64,000 nt of DNA, from contig NZ_QNUL01000028.1 of the NCBI RefSeq assembly GCF_003383615.1, forward strand, positions 1 to 64,000. The letters are read 5' to 3'. The DNA comes from Dyadobacter luteus. GTDB taxonomy: Bacteria; Bacteroidota; Bacteroidia; Cytophagales; Spirosomataceae. This document shows positions 46,984-56,481 of this stretch, piece after piece. Under the pieces are notes generated by a model that saw nothing but the letters and a program-made list of their open reading frames with translations, made no database searches and had not been told where the DNA came from. The translations under genes and the position numbers were made by a program. Position 1 is the first letter of the stretch. Every line of letters starts with the position of its first letter.

Positions 46984-47715
46984 TTAAGTTGGATCAACGG
47001 GCAGAATATGCTGTAAAATCCTGTCGAGGTTAGTTTTGTAACTCCGCCCGATTGGGATTTCTTCGTTATTGACACGGATATAGGTAGACGTGACCGCCTG
47101 CATATGATCAAGCGAAACTATAAATGACTTATGGATGCGTATAAACCGATCCGGAGGAAGCTTTTCTTCCAGATAACTGATCCTCAGATACGTAACCAGT
47201 GGGCCGGTTATTGTATGTATTCTCACGTAATCTTTAAGACTTTCGATCCACAAAATATCATCAAGAAACAGCTTTACCATTTCCTTATCAACCTTGAAAT
47301 ATTGATAAGCCCTTGTCGCTTTGGCAGGCGAAACAGGTTCTGGCAGAGCCCCACCAGACTGGGCAAAACGATGCACTTTGCCCACAGACATCAAAAACCG
47401 ATCGAATGCTATTGGTTTCACCAGGAAATCAATGGCGTCAAACTCATAGCTATCCAGCGCATATTCACGAAATGCAGTTGTAAAAATAACCTTCGGCCTG
47501 TAGCCAAGCGGACGCAGTAAATCGAAGCCGGTTAAGCCGGGCATTTGTATATCAAGAAAGATCAGGTCAACCTGATTCTTCTGCAGAAAACCTAAACCTT
47601 GTCTCGGACTATTGGCCGTTCCTACAAGTTCAAGATCCGGCAGCCGGCCGATATAATCTTTCAGTAAATCAGTCGCTAAAGGCTCGTCATCGAGCACAAA
47701 ACATTGAATTGCCAT
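46984..47715 (-). CDS. LytTR-family response regulator
   Basis: 243 residues: a receiver domain with Asp9/Asp10, phospho-acceptor Asp55 in LIFLDIQMPG and TTAFREYALDSYEFDAIDFLVKP. A LytTR DNA-binding domain follows (about 135-240, with YQYFKVDKEMVKLFLDDILWIESLKDYVRI). Its ATG shares one base with the kinase stop (TGATG), so the pair is coupled. Confidence 0.92.
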   Translation of the reverse strand: MAIQCFVLDDEPLATDLLKDYIGRLPDLELVGTANSPRQGLGFLQKNQVDLIFLDIQMPGLTGFDLLRPLGYRPKVIFTTAFREYALDSYEFDAIDFLVKPIAFDRFLMSVGKVHRFAQSGGALPEPVSPAKATRAYQYFKVDKEMVKLFLDDILWIESLKDYVRIHTITGPLVTYLRISYLEEKLPPDRFIRIHKSFIVSLDHMQAVTSTYIRVNNEEIPIGRSYKTNLDRILQHILPVDPT

Positions 47716-48764
47716 CAGACTAAATTAAATTTTAAAACCGCCAGAAATTGTCCGTTCTCCGCCAAAGTCACCAGTTCGTGCCCGTCAGGAAAAAGAAACT
47801 CCATTCTTTTTCTCAGATTACTCAATCCTAAACCAGAGCTAAATGCCAGCGGCAGATCCTGTGTCACCGAATTTTCTACTGAAAAAACCAGCAGATTATT
47901 GTGTACGGATAAGTGCATCTGTATCCAGCAATTCCCCTCCGTTTGTGCCGCACCATGCTTAAAAGCATTCTCCACAAAGGGAAGAAGCAGCATCGGCGGT
48001 ATAAGTAATCGATGCAGGCTTGCCAGCGAATCAAAGTTGGTTTGCACATCAAGCCGGTCGCCATACCGGATCTGTTCAAGTGAAATATAATCCCGGATGT
48101 ACTCCATTTCCTTCGCAAGTGGCACGCTATCCCGATGGCTTTCATGCAACTGATAGTTGAGCAGACCCGCCAGCCGATGCAGCAGATTAGGCATTTGTAA
48201 GGGCTGATGCAACGACACGGAAATGAGGTTGTTCAGTGTATTAAACAGGAAATGCGGCTGTACCTGCGATTGCAGCAAACGATATTCTGCAGACATTTTC
48301 TCTCTGCGGTAAGTTTCATTTTCCTGCTGTTGTTTGAGCATGTGACGTACCAGATCTACGGTCACGAAAAGTGCCACCACTAAATGCAGCTGGATAGACT
48401 CGGCAAAGATCTTAGGCCAATAAATCAAAACCTTGTTCAAGCCTTCAGGGTGATAGGCAGGGTAAAACAAATAGTAGTTGACGCACCTCCGCATCAAACC
48501 GAACAAGAGTAATCCACCAACAAGACTTATTAAAAATCCTCCGAGACGATTTCGAAGAAGAAAGTGCCTGACCGTTACAATCAAATGCCAGTAACCGGCC
48601 AGGATCAGAATAGGAATATTGATACTGATAAAACAGAAACTCCTCTGAAAGTTGTCCGAGTAAGCTCCAGTATTTAACCATTCAAACAGAAAGTAGGCAA
48701 GCCAGAAAACACTTTGCGTCCAGGCCTGTCTGTAATAAGGTTTTAATGAAGAAACTCCGATCAT
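47715..48764 (-). CDS. LytS-type sensor histidine kinase
   Basis: About 349 residues from ATG 48764 (the frame runs back to a TTG at 48791). Four hydrophobic helices in the first half (about 17-135), then the His_kinase domain (PF06580) with LQSQVQPHFLFNTLNNLI (phospho-acceptor His in QPHFLFN) and an ATPase domain (MLLLPFVENAFKHG, SGLGLSNLRKRM). It has no separate sensor domain, so the stimulus is read in the membrane. Partner: the adjacent LytTR regulator. Confidence 0.9.
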   Translation of the reverse strand: MIGVSSLKPYYRQAWTQSVFWLAYFLFEWLNTGAYSDNFQRSFCFISINIPILILAGYWHLIVTVRHFLLRNRLGGFLISLVGGLLLFGLMRRCVNYYLFYPAYHPEGLNKVLIYWPKIFAESIQLHLVVALFVTVDLVRHMLKQQQENETYRREKMSAEYRLLQSQVQPHFLFNTLNNLISVSLHQPLQMPNLLHRLAGLLNYQLHESHRDSVPLAKEMEYIRDYISLEQIRYGDRLDVQTNFDSLASLHRLLIPPMLLLPFVENAFKHGAAQTEGNCWIQMHLSVHNNLLVFSVENSVTQDLPLAFSSGLGLSNLRKRMEFLFPDGHELVTLAENGQFLAVLKFNLV

Positions 48765-49015
48765 CAGCTGCGAATCAAATACCAAAATCAAATCTATAAG
48801 ATTTCAGATTAATAATCCGGGCTATTCGACTAACGGCAAAAACACCACGACCAACTACATGGTTTGATCGCTTAATCAATTATTCAAGATAAGTAAAAAC
48901 GACTCCGGTTATGTAAAACATAACGCGTGCGGCTATACGGAAGCAGGTATAGACGATGTGCTACCCGGATGAGTTTCTGTGCAGAATTCAGTACTGCTCT
49001 CTTCTTCCCGGACTC

Positions 49016-49459
49016 CTATTTGATTAAAATCCTTACAATGTATGGCGCTCCATTGCCGTCATCGCCGCTTTCAGAATAAACATCGACAACCCCTATCTCG
49101 TAAGAACCATAGCTCTTAATTCCCTGATATGATTTTTCGAGCACCTCCCAAGACTTGCCTGTTCTTTTTTGATCGCTTCTGACTGTGATGTCAGTTCTGA
49201 ATACCAGATCTGTATCGCCAATACTAATAAAAACATCATAAACTCTGTGCATGGTAAAGACTCCATCCTGAGTTCCTACACCTTCACTAAAAATTGGCGT
49301 TACAGAAGCCAAAGTTACTTCCAAAGTCTCTTTCCCGATCGTAACCGGCTCAGAAACACCTTCCCTGAGTTCAATACCCTCACTCTGAGGATCAGGTGTA
49401 TCCTTTTTACCGCAAGATAAAAGTGAAAGAATGAAAATGATACAGATATATTTCAGCAT
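49016..49459 (-). CDS. small lipoprotein, unknown
   Basis: 147 residues with a short type II signal peptide ending LLSC (Cys16), a Lys/Asp/Pro linker and a beta-rich mature domain (TIGKETLEVTLASVTPIF, HRVYDVFISIGDTDLVFRTDITV). No family recognised. First of three consecutive small exported proteins on the minus strand. Confidence 0.6.
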   Translation of the reverse strand: MLKYICIIFILSLLSCGKKDTPDPQSEGIELREGVSEPVTIGKETLEVTLASVTPIFSEGVGTQDGVFTMHRVYDVFISIGDTDLVFRTDITVRSDQKRTGKSWEVLEKSYQGIKSYGSYEIGVVDVYSESGDDGNGAPYIVRILIK

Positions 49460-49591
49460 AAATCAATTGTGTTAGATCGGAGATGAATTTATAATACATC
49501 TGACACGACTAAATCCGGATCGGTTGGAAAACAAAAGAAAAATATACAAAAAAAGCTATCTTACCTGACTGCACATTAAATCAGTAAAAAA

Positions 49592-49996
49592 TCACTTGTG
49601 AAAAGTAATACCGATGGCAAGATCTCCGGATGTTGTATCCTTTATCGGCTGATATTGGATAAATAATGAATCACCAGCCATATCTCTGACAATCTGCTTA
49701 ATACTCTGATGCACAGGAATAGCAAAACCACCATTTTGAGAAAAAGAGTTGTTTGTTGAAAATCGGATAATAGCCATATCGGATAACGTCCCCTGATAAC
49801 TTATTGAAAATGAAGAGGCCCTGTTTCTATTTTCCAGCACCATAACAGTATCCCGGCCAGGATTATTGATAGGAAGAAAGTGAGTAACAATCGGATCAGG
49901 AGCTCTATAATTATTACAGCTTAATAATCCAAACAACAGCAAAGCTCCCATAAATACACTGAGAACCAAAGTAGTAAATACTTTATCAATAACCAT
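49592..49996 (-). CDS. small lipoprotein, unknown
   Basis: About 134 residues from ATG 49996 (the frame is open to 50035). Signal peptide II ends FGLLSC (Cys27). The mature part is beta-rich (DTVMVLENRNRASSFSISYQ, MAIIRFSTNN), with no recognised family. It shares genomic setting but no obvious sequence with the neighbouring lipoproteins. Confidence 0.55.
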   Translation of the reverse strand: MVIDKVFTTLVLSVFMGALLLFGLLSCNNYRAPDPIVTHFLPINNPGRDTVMVLENRNRASSFSISYQGTLSDMAIIRFSTNNSFSQNGGFAIPVHQSIKQIVRDMAGDSLFIQYQPIKDTTSGDLAIGITFHK

Positions 49997-50087
49997 TTTA
50001 ATAGGTAAGGATAGATAATTTAACATTCTTGACATATCTGAGTATTTTGCTGAAATAGAGAAAAAAAACAGACATTGATACTACAGC

Positions 50088-50537
50088 CTACTGCATGGAT
50101 TTGAAAATATACTTATGATTGCCATCCTTTGAAATGACTTCCCCGTCCTGAGTAACTCTGGAAACCTGATCCCAACCGTTACACTTTTGGTTATTTGTAT
50201 AGGTTTCCAATTTTATTTTAGCAAGAATCCTTTGATCGACTTCTAAATAAAGCTCAGGATCATTGGCAGACCTCGAATCTGATATAATTGTTGAACCCTG
50301 AAAGTACTTATCTTGAATCAGCGGACTTAATATATATCTTTTCTGCTCCCCATCTCTATAATACACTTTAACAGAGGCGTTTGCAGCTAAATCTTCCGGA
50401 TAGTTTTTATCAGCGTCTGCAATCTGAAAAGAAAAATCTGGTGGCGGACTCATACATTCCTTTTTCGCGCAGCCGTAGGTAACGACAGTCAATACCAAAA
50501 ATATAGTCTGAAACCTGAAAAATTGTCTAAAATGCAT
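50088..50537 (-). CDS. small lipoprotein, unknown
   Basis: About 149 residues from ATG 50537. Signal peptide II ends VVTYGC (Cys23). The mature part starts AKKECMSPPPDFSFQIADAD, continues with KVYYRDGEQKRYIL and has further Cys residues (KCNGWD). The SPPPDFSFQI and polar/beta pattern occurs in small Bacteroidota lipoproteins of unknown role. The 305 bases to the next gene (50538-50842) are AT-rich and hold nothing I can recognise. Confidence 0.58.
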   Translation of the reverse strand: MHFRQFFRFQTIFLVLTVVTYGCAKKECMSPPPDFSFQIADADKNYPEDLAANASVKVYYRDGEQKRYILSPLIQDKYFQGSTIISDSRSANDPELYLEVDQRILAKIKLETYTNNQKCNGWDQVSRVTQDGEVISKDGNHKYIFKSMQ

Positions 50538-50842
50538 ATATCCTCTCATTTCGGAAGTTCATTTATTGTTTTGCAAATTACCCATTTTGTCGAATTCAAC
50601 AAGTCAAATAAGGTATACAATAAAATACCTACACCACCTTCACAACAATTACCATGCTGATCATCCTTTAATACGAAAGACAATTTCACTATTAAAGTTT
50701 ACTACTTTATGAATAAAATGACAGTTAATCAGCTATGACTGTCCGATACATTTCCCTCCAATTGCACTTTCTTCATCCACTTATTTTATAAAAAAATATC
50801 TGAATCAATTTTTCAATTTCAATCTGACAGTCTCCAATTCAA

Positions 50843-52057
50843 CTATTCTCTATTTTCGGAGATTTGATTATCTGATTTTAGTCCAACCATCGTAATATAT
50901 CCCTTCGTACCATCGATCAATTCAACTCTATAACCTTTCGCCCATTGTCCGATAATACGTACTGTTTCGTTTTTTGCAACAACACGTATTTTCTCAGAAT
51001 CTGAAAATGCAGGGGAGGAAAATAAGTTAACTTTCGATTGAATACGCACGGTATCGCCCAACCACTTTGAAGATACCGGCAAGCCAGGTACCTTTTCTTT
51101 CTTGTCGTTAATGAACGGAAAAGGATCCACAGCACCGGCACCACGCGCGTAAATTCCAAAATGCAGATGCGGCGAAGTTGTAATGGCGTTTCCCGTATTT
51201 CCCACTAAACCCAATGTATCACCTCGAATTACCCGCTTTCCTACAGACACCAGCTGACTATCCAGATGGGCGTAATACAGCGAATAAGGGCTGCCGGAAG
51301 CAGAAAGAAAAACAATTTTTCCGCCAAGGTTATTGGTACCTGTCTGGGTCACCCAGCCGTCTTCGGAAGCTACGACGGGAGTACCACGTGGTGCTTTAAT
51401 GTCAATCCCCTCATGAGAACGGCTTCCACCGTCCCTTTGTGCGCCCCAGAAACTCATCAGGCTTTGAATACCGTGACCGGCAACGGGAAAAACCAGAGTA
51501 GGTAATGTCATGACAGTCACCGCAACTTTGAGTCTTTCATTCAGGCCGGTCTGGAGTCTCAGCACCAACGTATCTTCCTGATGATCAGAAATCGTCAACG
51601 TGTTGTTGTTTGTTTTTAAATATTCAATCCGTTGTGGTTTTCCATTTGCTTTGCTACGGTAGACTTCAACAAATAACTGTGACGAAGAATCTTCTTCACT
51701 TTTGGAGGAAGTGATCAGCAGTTTTCTTCCTTGTGGAACTTTGAAACGAATGGATTGTGCAGGTAGTGAATCACCGAGAAAAAATCTCTCCTGCAAGGGA
51801 ACGGATGAAAAAAGAGTATCCGTTAAAACCTCCTTCCCGACCCGAAACCACGTTTGTCCGGCAGCTGTTTTCTCTGCTTTTGACTTATATAAGTCCTGTT
51901 CATAATGCTCTTGCGGCGTAACGGGAAACCAGCGGGAAACAGGAACCGGTTTGCAGGAAACCATGTAGACGAAAGCCAAAGCTGCCGATATACACCTGAG
52001 AATTAATTTTGTGACCTGATTTGCTGTTATCATATTTGGCTGTGATAACAAATTCAT
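50843..52057 (-). CDS. M23-family peptidase (LytM domain) with SH3-like tail, lipoprotein
   Basis: 404 residues. The N-terminus ends in a lipobox-like VYMVSC (Cys35), so the ATG at 52033 is a possible alternative start. After a beta-rich spacer comes a peptidase M23 domain with zinc ligands His215 and Asp219 (SHEGID) and the HLHFG motif (His297, His299). An SH3-like domain follows from about 335 (RIQSKVNLFSSPAFS to KGYITMVGL). It should cut peptidoglycan cross-links or pentaglycine-like peptides in the periplasm. The active site is complete. Confidence 0.88.
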   Translation of the reverse strand: MNLLSQPNMITANQVTKLILRCISAALAFVYMVSCKPVPVSRWFPVTPQEHYEQDLYKSKAEKTAAGQTWFRVGKEVLTDTLFSSVPLQERFFLGDSLPAQSIRFKVPQGRKLLITSSKSEEDSSSQLFVEVYRSKANGKPQRIEYLKTNNNTLTISDHQEDTLVLRLQTGLNERLKVAVTVMTLPTLVFPVAGHGIQSLMSFWGAQRDGGSRSHEGIDIKAPRGTPVVASEDGWVTQTGTNNLGGKIVFLSASGSPYSLYYAHLDSQLVSVGKRVIRGDTLGLVGNTGNAITTSPHLHFGIYARGAGAVDPFPFINDKKEKVPGLPVSSKWLGDTVRIQSKVNLFSSPAFSDSEKIRVVAKNETVRIIGQWAKGYRVELIDGTKGYITMVGLKSDNQISENRE

Positions 52058-52430
52058 GCCATCAAAAGTATGCGACGTTAATCGGAGCGTTCATGCATAT
52101 TCGCAAGACCATTTGCTACGTGGGGGCTCAACACTTTTCATCGGCACCAGTCCACTTGGGTAATTTCTATATCTGCAGGATTTGAGTTATACAATACCTG
52201 TAAAAAGCATAGAATAAAATCCCACTGGTCATTACGCCAGCAATAAAAACCAGGCAAAACGAAAAACGGGGGGAAGCGTGAGAGCCAAAATGTAAAATAG
52301 TCAGTAATTACTCCATTTCAGATAGTTAGATTAACACACAATAATCCTTTGAATTTCAATAGGTTATTTAAACTAATCCCATAGAGTATTTTATTCTTAA
52401 TCCTTAAATCAATCTAACCAGCGTTTGAAA
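52058..52430. other. gene-free interval
   Basis: 373 bases between divergent genes. No frame of useful length, no clear hairpin and no convincing TAnnTTTG box. A long promoter region or a remnant too decayed to recognise. Confidence 0.4.
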
Positions 52431-53417
52431 ATGAGAAAGCTATTCTTAACACTATCCATTGCTGTATTCGCTCTCCTCTGTCAGCATTGTACAAAAGACC
52501 ACGTACAACCTATTCCCGAACCAACCGCGTTTCAATCCGCGCCATTTGCCAGTAATCTGAAGGCCCCTATCGGAATCGAAGCGGATGACAAGGGTAACAT
52601 TTGGGTTACTGAAGCAGGAACGGGAAGTAACAACAAAGACGCGAGCGTATCCATGATTACACCATCGGGTCAAAAAACAGTTTTTGTAACCGGACTGCTC
52701 TCAGAAACAAATCAGGGGTCGATTGAAGGGATCAGTAAATTACTCTATCGGGATGGAAAATTATATTTCCTGCACGGTATCAGCGGGCTTTTATATATCG
52801 CTGATGTGTCAGGATTCAAGTCAGGTGATGCTCCGGTGAGCCTGGCAAGTATCCCCTCTTACGACCTGAAGACCTTTGTGGAAAGCAAACGGTTGACTGA
52901 TCCGGTTAACTCTAATGGGTTTGAGCTTGCCTTCGGTCCTGATAATAATTTATACATTGTGGACGCAGGTGGCAATGCGATTATTAAAAGAGATCAGACA
53001 AATGGTAATCTGAGTGTATTTGCCACCTTTCCCAAAACTGAAGCAGGCGATGAGGCCGTGCCAACCGGCATTGTTTACGATGGAAGCAAATTTCTCGTAA
53101 GTACTCTGACTGGCTTTCCTTTTATACCCGGCGCAGCGAAAATTTTTCAGGTAACAACTTCCGGCGTAGTGAGTATGTACAAAGGCAAATTCACGACGTT
53201 GGCAGGTATTGCGTTATCGGCAAATAACAAACCTATCGTTGTCCAGCATGGTGCTTTTGGGATGGGTTTCACTGCCGGAACAGGCAAAGTGGTGGATGAA
53301 AACGGCAATACGCTATTTGATAACCTGTCTCAACCGACCGACATCATACGCATTGGTGAAAAAACTTACTATGTGCTGAGCTATAAAGATGGAACGATCA
53401 GTAAACTTTCTTACTAA
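52431..53417 (+). CDS. ScyD/ScyE-like beta-propeller protein, secreted
   Basis: 328 residues from ATG 52431 (a TTG at 52425 is in frame). A signal peptide, probably type II (VFALLC, Cys17), then an NHL-type propeller: APIGIEADDKGNIWVTEAG near 45-63, GFELAFGPDNNLYIVDAGGNAII near 164-186, PTGIVYDGSKFLVSTLTGFPF near 211-231, and SQPTDIIRIGEKTYYVLSY near 300-318. This pattern is that of the ScyD/ScyE family, whose biochemical role is not established. A strong terminator follows. Confidence 0.8.
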   Translation: MRKLFLTLSIAVFALLCQHCTKDHVQPIPEPTAFQSAPFASNLKAPIGIEADDKGNIWVTEAGTGSNNKDASVSMITPSGQKTVFVTGLLSETNQGSIEGISKLLYRDGKLYFLHGISGLLYIADVSGFKSGDAPVSLASIPSYDLKTFVESKRLTDPVNSNGFELAFGPDNNLYIVDAGGNAIIKRDQTNGNLSVFATFPKTEAGDEAVPTGIVYDGSKFLVSTLTGFPFIPGAAKIFQVTTSGVVSMYKGKFTTLAGIALSANNKPIVVQHGAFGMGFTAGTGKVVDENGNTLFDNLSQPTDIIRIGEKTYYVLSYKDGTISKLSY

Positions 53418-53448
53418 GAAGTTCGCATCAACCAACCGGCGTGTAAAA

Positions 53449-53486
53449 CAATTGAGCCCTTCTACGATTTGTGAAGGGCTCAATTG
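53449..53486. terminator. terminator between the ScyD/ScyE-like gene and the erythromycin-esterase-like gene
   Basis: A perfect 14-bp stem (53449-53462 with 53473-53486) around a 10-nt loop, between two convergent genes and 42 bases before the end of the minus-strand one. Confidence 0.8.
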
Positions 53487-53527
53487 TTATCTAAATGCGC
53501 CTGAGCAATCTGTTATTCGGCTTTACT

Positions 53528-54793
53528 TCAGTTCAAATAAAAGCTGGCATTGCCCTTTGTTTGCTGGGTGTGGATTACGTAATCGTAGTCTTCCAGCAAG
53601 TTGCCTTTAAAAAATTGGTTTTCAGTTGCTCCAAATACCAGCAACCTATATGTCTCGGGCAAAGTACCACCTTTTAGACCTGGAATTACTTTTGCAGTTT
53701 CGAATAGAAAAACAGGAATATCAATTTCTGAAAGGTATTTTTCAAATGTATCATCGCCTCCAGCCAAAACAGGGTTTTTATCAATTACCCTGCCAGCAGC
53801 TGGATTTGTCGCAGTATAAAAACCAGAAGCCGTAGTTTGCCCTATCACCTTGTAATCCTTCCCTAATTTTTTATTCAGGTAATATCCCATGCTATTCGAG
53901 AAAACGTTGGATGTCTTCTGAACATGCCCGTTGTGCGCCAAAATTATAATTTTGTTACCAGGCTTAGTTTCACTTAACACATTAACAGCCATGAGTGAGT
54001 CACGAACTGTCGATTGAAGAACAGGGTCCGCTGCTATTACCGGATCGTTCAAAGCAAGAAATTGCTTATAGTTTGTTACACTTTTGACAAATAAGCTGTT
54101 CCTTTTGCAATCTGAATTGCTTGTGTCGATCCTTTCAAACACAAAGTCACTGACATTTTTCAGATCCGCAAAATCCTGCTCACTAAACGAATGGTTGTAC
54201 ACTTCGTTGTTGAGTAGTCCGTAATAATAACTCAACTGTTTCAGAGAGTCGCTCACAGCATTTTTACTAGGGAAACACATATCACTGATATTCTGTAGTG
54301 CCTGAAACGGAGACTGCATATCAAAACCAAAAAACCTGATATTCTGCTTTCCTGATTGATTCAGACTTTTAATTGATTCAACCATTTCTACAAACTCAGT
54401 ACATTCATAGTTATAGAGACGAAATGATTTCAGGATGGCTTTTAAATCACCTTCATTCTTAAAAATATACTCATTCAGTTTGTCGACTTCTGCCATGGGT
54501 GCTTCGAGACCAATTTTGTTGATCGATTTATCTGCGACAAGCGATCGGATCAACGCCATTCTCACCTTGAAAAACTCCGACGTACCATGGGATTGCTCAC
54601 CAATCCCCAGCACCTGAAAATCTTTGCTGATCAAGTTAACAGCCGCCCCGATTCCCTCGCCACTTAAAACTTCCCCGGCTGGTAATTTTACTACATGCGT
54701 CTTTAGCGCCTTAACCAATTCTGCATGCTGCGCATTTGAAAATTTAAAAATTACGAATTGAAGCAGACAAATAATTATCAGAATAGATTTCAT
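53528..54793 (-). CDS. erythromycin esterase family protein, secreted
   Basis: 421 residues: a signal peptide (1-21, FKFSNAQ), then the erythromycin-esterase fold with LGIGEQSHGTSEFF (Glu66, His69), IGLEAPMAEV (Glu97), FFGFDMQSP near 155-163, and LAHNGHVQKT near 285-294. The His and Glu residues needed by EreA/EreB-type enzymes are present. Family members include macrolide lactonases, but many in Bacteroidota have no known drug substrate. Export and low expected similarity make a resistance role a possibility only. Confidence 0.82.
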   Translation of the reverse strand: MKSILIIICLLQFVIFKFSNAQHAELVKALKTHVVKLPAGEVLSGEGIGAAVNLISKDFQVLGIGEQSHGTSEFFKVRMALIRSLVADKSINKIGLEAPMAEVDKLNEYIFKNEGDLKAILKSFRLYNYECTEFVEMVESIKSLNQSGKQNIRFFGFDMQSPFQALQNISDMCFPSKNAVSDSLKQLSYYYGLLNNEVYNHSFSEQDFADLKNVSDFVFERIDTSNSDCKRNSLFVKSVTNYKQFLALNDPVIAADPVLQSTVRDSLMAVNVLSETKPGNKIIILAHNGHVQKTSNVFSNSMGYYLNKKLGKDYKVIGQTTASGFYTATNPAAGRVIDKNPVLAGGDDTFEKYLSEIDIPVFLFETAKVIPGLKGGTLPETYRLLVFGATENQFFKGNLLEDYDYVIHTQQTKGNASFYLN

Positions 54794-54966
54794 ATATTAA
54801 ATATATAATTTACTTCTATATAAAGCAAACAAAAGTTACACTTTACTTTCATATCCATAAATATTGTATTCTCTTTAAGATGTCAATCGGCCGTCCATTT
54901 CTCCCCATGTGCCACTTATCCTTTCCGGGAGCACCAAAGCCGTAACATTTTTGTACATTCAAAGGT

Positions 54967-55632
54967 ATGCAACTTACTGCTATGGATACTTTACTCACCT
55001 TTTTGATCATTTTTATACCAGCCGGACTTTGTTTCTGGCAATTGATGCGTTTTACAAGAGATACTGTAGGTACACGCTCACCTTTAAAAATATCCCGTGT
55101 TTACAAGACCACCGCGCTGTCTTTCTTTTTTCGCCTTGACAGCACCATTCCTCTATATTGCTTTTTTGTAAGCGGTTTATTATTTAAGGTATGTTTTCTT
55201 AAACCTGCGCCAGTCTCCGTTTTTCTGGAAAATGCCGCTTTAAAATCTCTGACCTTGACTGTAATGATTGCCCTTTTCCTGCTTATTGGAATTCTGTCAT
55301 TGGCTATTGACCTCAATCACTGGCAATATGCAAAAAATGTAGTGATCACCACACTGCCTGAACAGCACACTATTGAACTGAAAATGGGTGATACCGAACT
55401 TATTCTGAACGAAGGGGATATTCAGGCTATACACCATTATCACAATGATGCAAAACTTCGCAAGGCCTATGGGGAGTACCAGCTGACCAACGGCGATTTC
55501 TTTTTTCTTCCTGATACAGTAGAAGGCGTATGGGTAATCAAAGAGTATTTCAAAAATATACCCGAAGATTCAACAGTTAAAACGCTTCCTTTCATAAAAC
55601 AGCATTCCGGCACCGAGTCAGCCGGTGGCTAA
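54967..55632 (+). CDS. membrane protein, unknown
   Basis: 221 residues with three hydrophobic segments (about 5-27, 55-75 and 95-120), then a soluble C-terminal domain of beta-strands (VVITTLPEQHTIELKMGDTELIL, YGEYQLTNGDFFFLPDTVEG) resembling a PH-like fold. No family assigned. Its stop is only 3 bases from the end of the convergent outer-membrane gene, with no terminator between. Confidence 0.6.
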   Translation: MQLTAMDTLLTFLIIFIPAGLCFWQLMRFTRDTVGTRSPLKISRVYKTTALSFFFRLDSTIPLYCFFVSGLLFKVCFLKPAPVSVFLENAALKSLTLTVMIALFLLIGILSLAIDLNHWQYAKNVVITTLPEQHTIELKMGDTELILNEGDIQAIHHYHNDAKLRKAYGEYQLTNGDFFFLPDTVEGVWVIKEYFKNIPEDSTVKTLPFIKQHSGTESAGG

Positions 55633-55635
55633 CGA

Positions 55636-56298
55636 TTACCTGAGAGGGTCAAACCGATACTTAACTGAAACAACTCCCTGAATATAACCAATGTAGGAAT
55701 CTCTTTGTGGAGTACCGGCACCAGGTTGGTAATTATTGAATTCTTTACCGATGAAGTCCTTTCTTCCGGTTACAAACGATTTCTGAATTCCCCAATCAAG
55801 CATGAGTTGCCGGCTAATTTTGCTTGAAAAGCCGATTGTCGCTGCAGGAAATACAATAATTCCACGTGCTGATACAGGAATATGATCAAAGTCGGGATTA
55901 GCAGGATCTCTATAAGAACTATAGCTTATATCCCGTATCGCGTTTTGTTTGTATTGCGAAAGCACTGCAAACCCACCCACATACAAGCTGGCCTTCTGAG
56001 ATTTTCCCTTAAAACCGAATGGATAAATTTTGCCTCCGGCTTTGACAAAGGCTCCGGAGGTTTCCAGATCGGATATCCCATCGTATAGTCTCCTGTCTAA
56101 TACACCTGCATGTCTGCTGTTAAAAGTATACCCCAATGCGAGATTCAGGGAATAGGCGGTATTTTCCCGGATTTCAGAATTAACTTCCAGAGACTTACCA
56201 ATGGCCGGTATCACATTAACTCCAATTTGTTTTTCCCACTGAGCATAAGTCCATCCTGGTAAAAACAATATAAACAAACAGATATAGATAGATTTCAT
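55636..56298 (-). CDS. outer-membrane beta-barrel protein, unknown
   Basis: 220 residues: a signal peptide (1-19, GWTYAQ) and alternating beta-strands such as INLALGYTFNSR-type segments (YSLNLALGYTFNSRHAG), ending VSVKYRFDPLR. About eight strands, like small OmpW/porin-family proteins. Function unknown. Confidence 0.6.
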   Translation of the reverse strand: MKSIYICLFILFLPGWTYAQWEKQIGVNVIPAIGKSLEVNSEIRENTAYSLNLALGYTFNSRHAGVLDRRLYDGISDLETSGAFVKAGGKIYPFGFKGKSQKASLYVGGFAVLSQYKQNAIRDISYSSYRDPANPDFDHIPVSARGIIVFPAATIGFSSKISRQLMLDWGIQKSFVTGRKDFIGKEFNNYQPGAGTPQRDSYIGYIQGVVSVKYRFDPLR

Positions 56299-56415
56299 AG
56301 ATGCAGGCTTTAATTACATTTTTCGAATTGTAAATATTTCCCATTCACTCGGAGTACTTACAGGAACCGAAAAATATTCGAAAGGTTGGAAAGTGGTTAC
56401 ATATATATGTAAAAC

Positions 56416-56458
56416 AAAGGAACCAGCTACCGGCCTAAATGCCGATAACTGGTTCTTT
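56416..56458 (-). terminator. terminator of the second sugar dehydrogenase gene
   Basis: 18-19-nt arms (56416-56434 and 56441-56458) with a few mismatches and a bulge enclose a 6-nt loop, 24 bases past the stop of the minus-strand dehydrogenase gene, and end in A/T runs. Confidence 0.6.
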
Positions 56459-56481
56459 AAGAGTAACAGATATTTTTCGTC

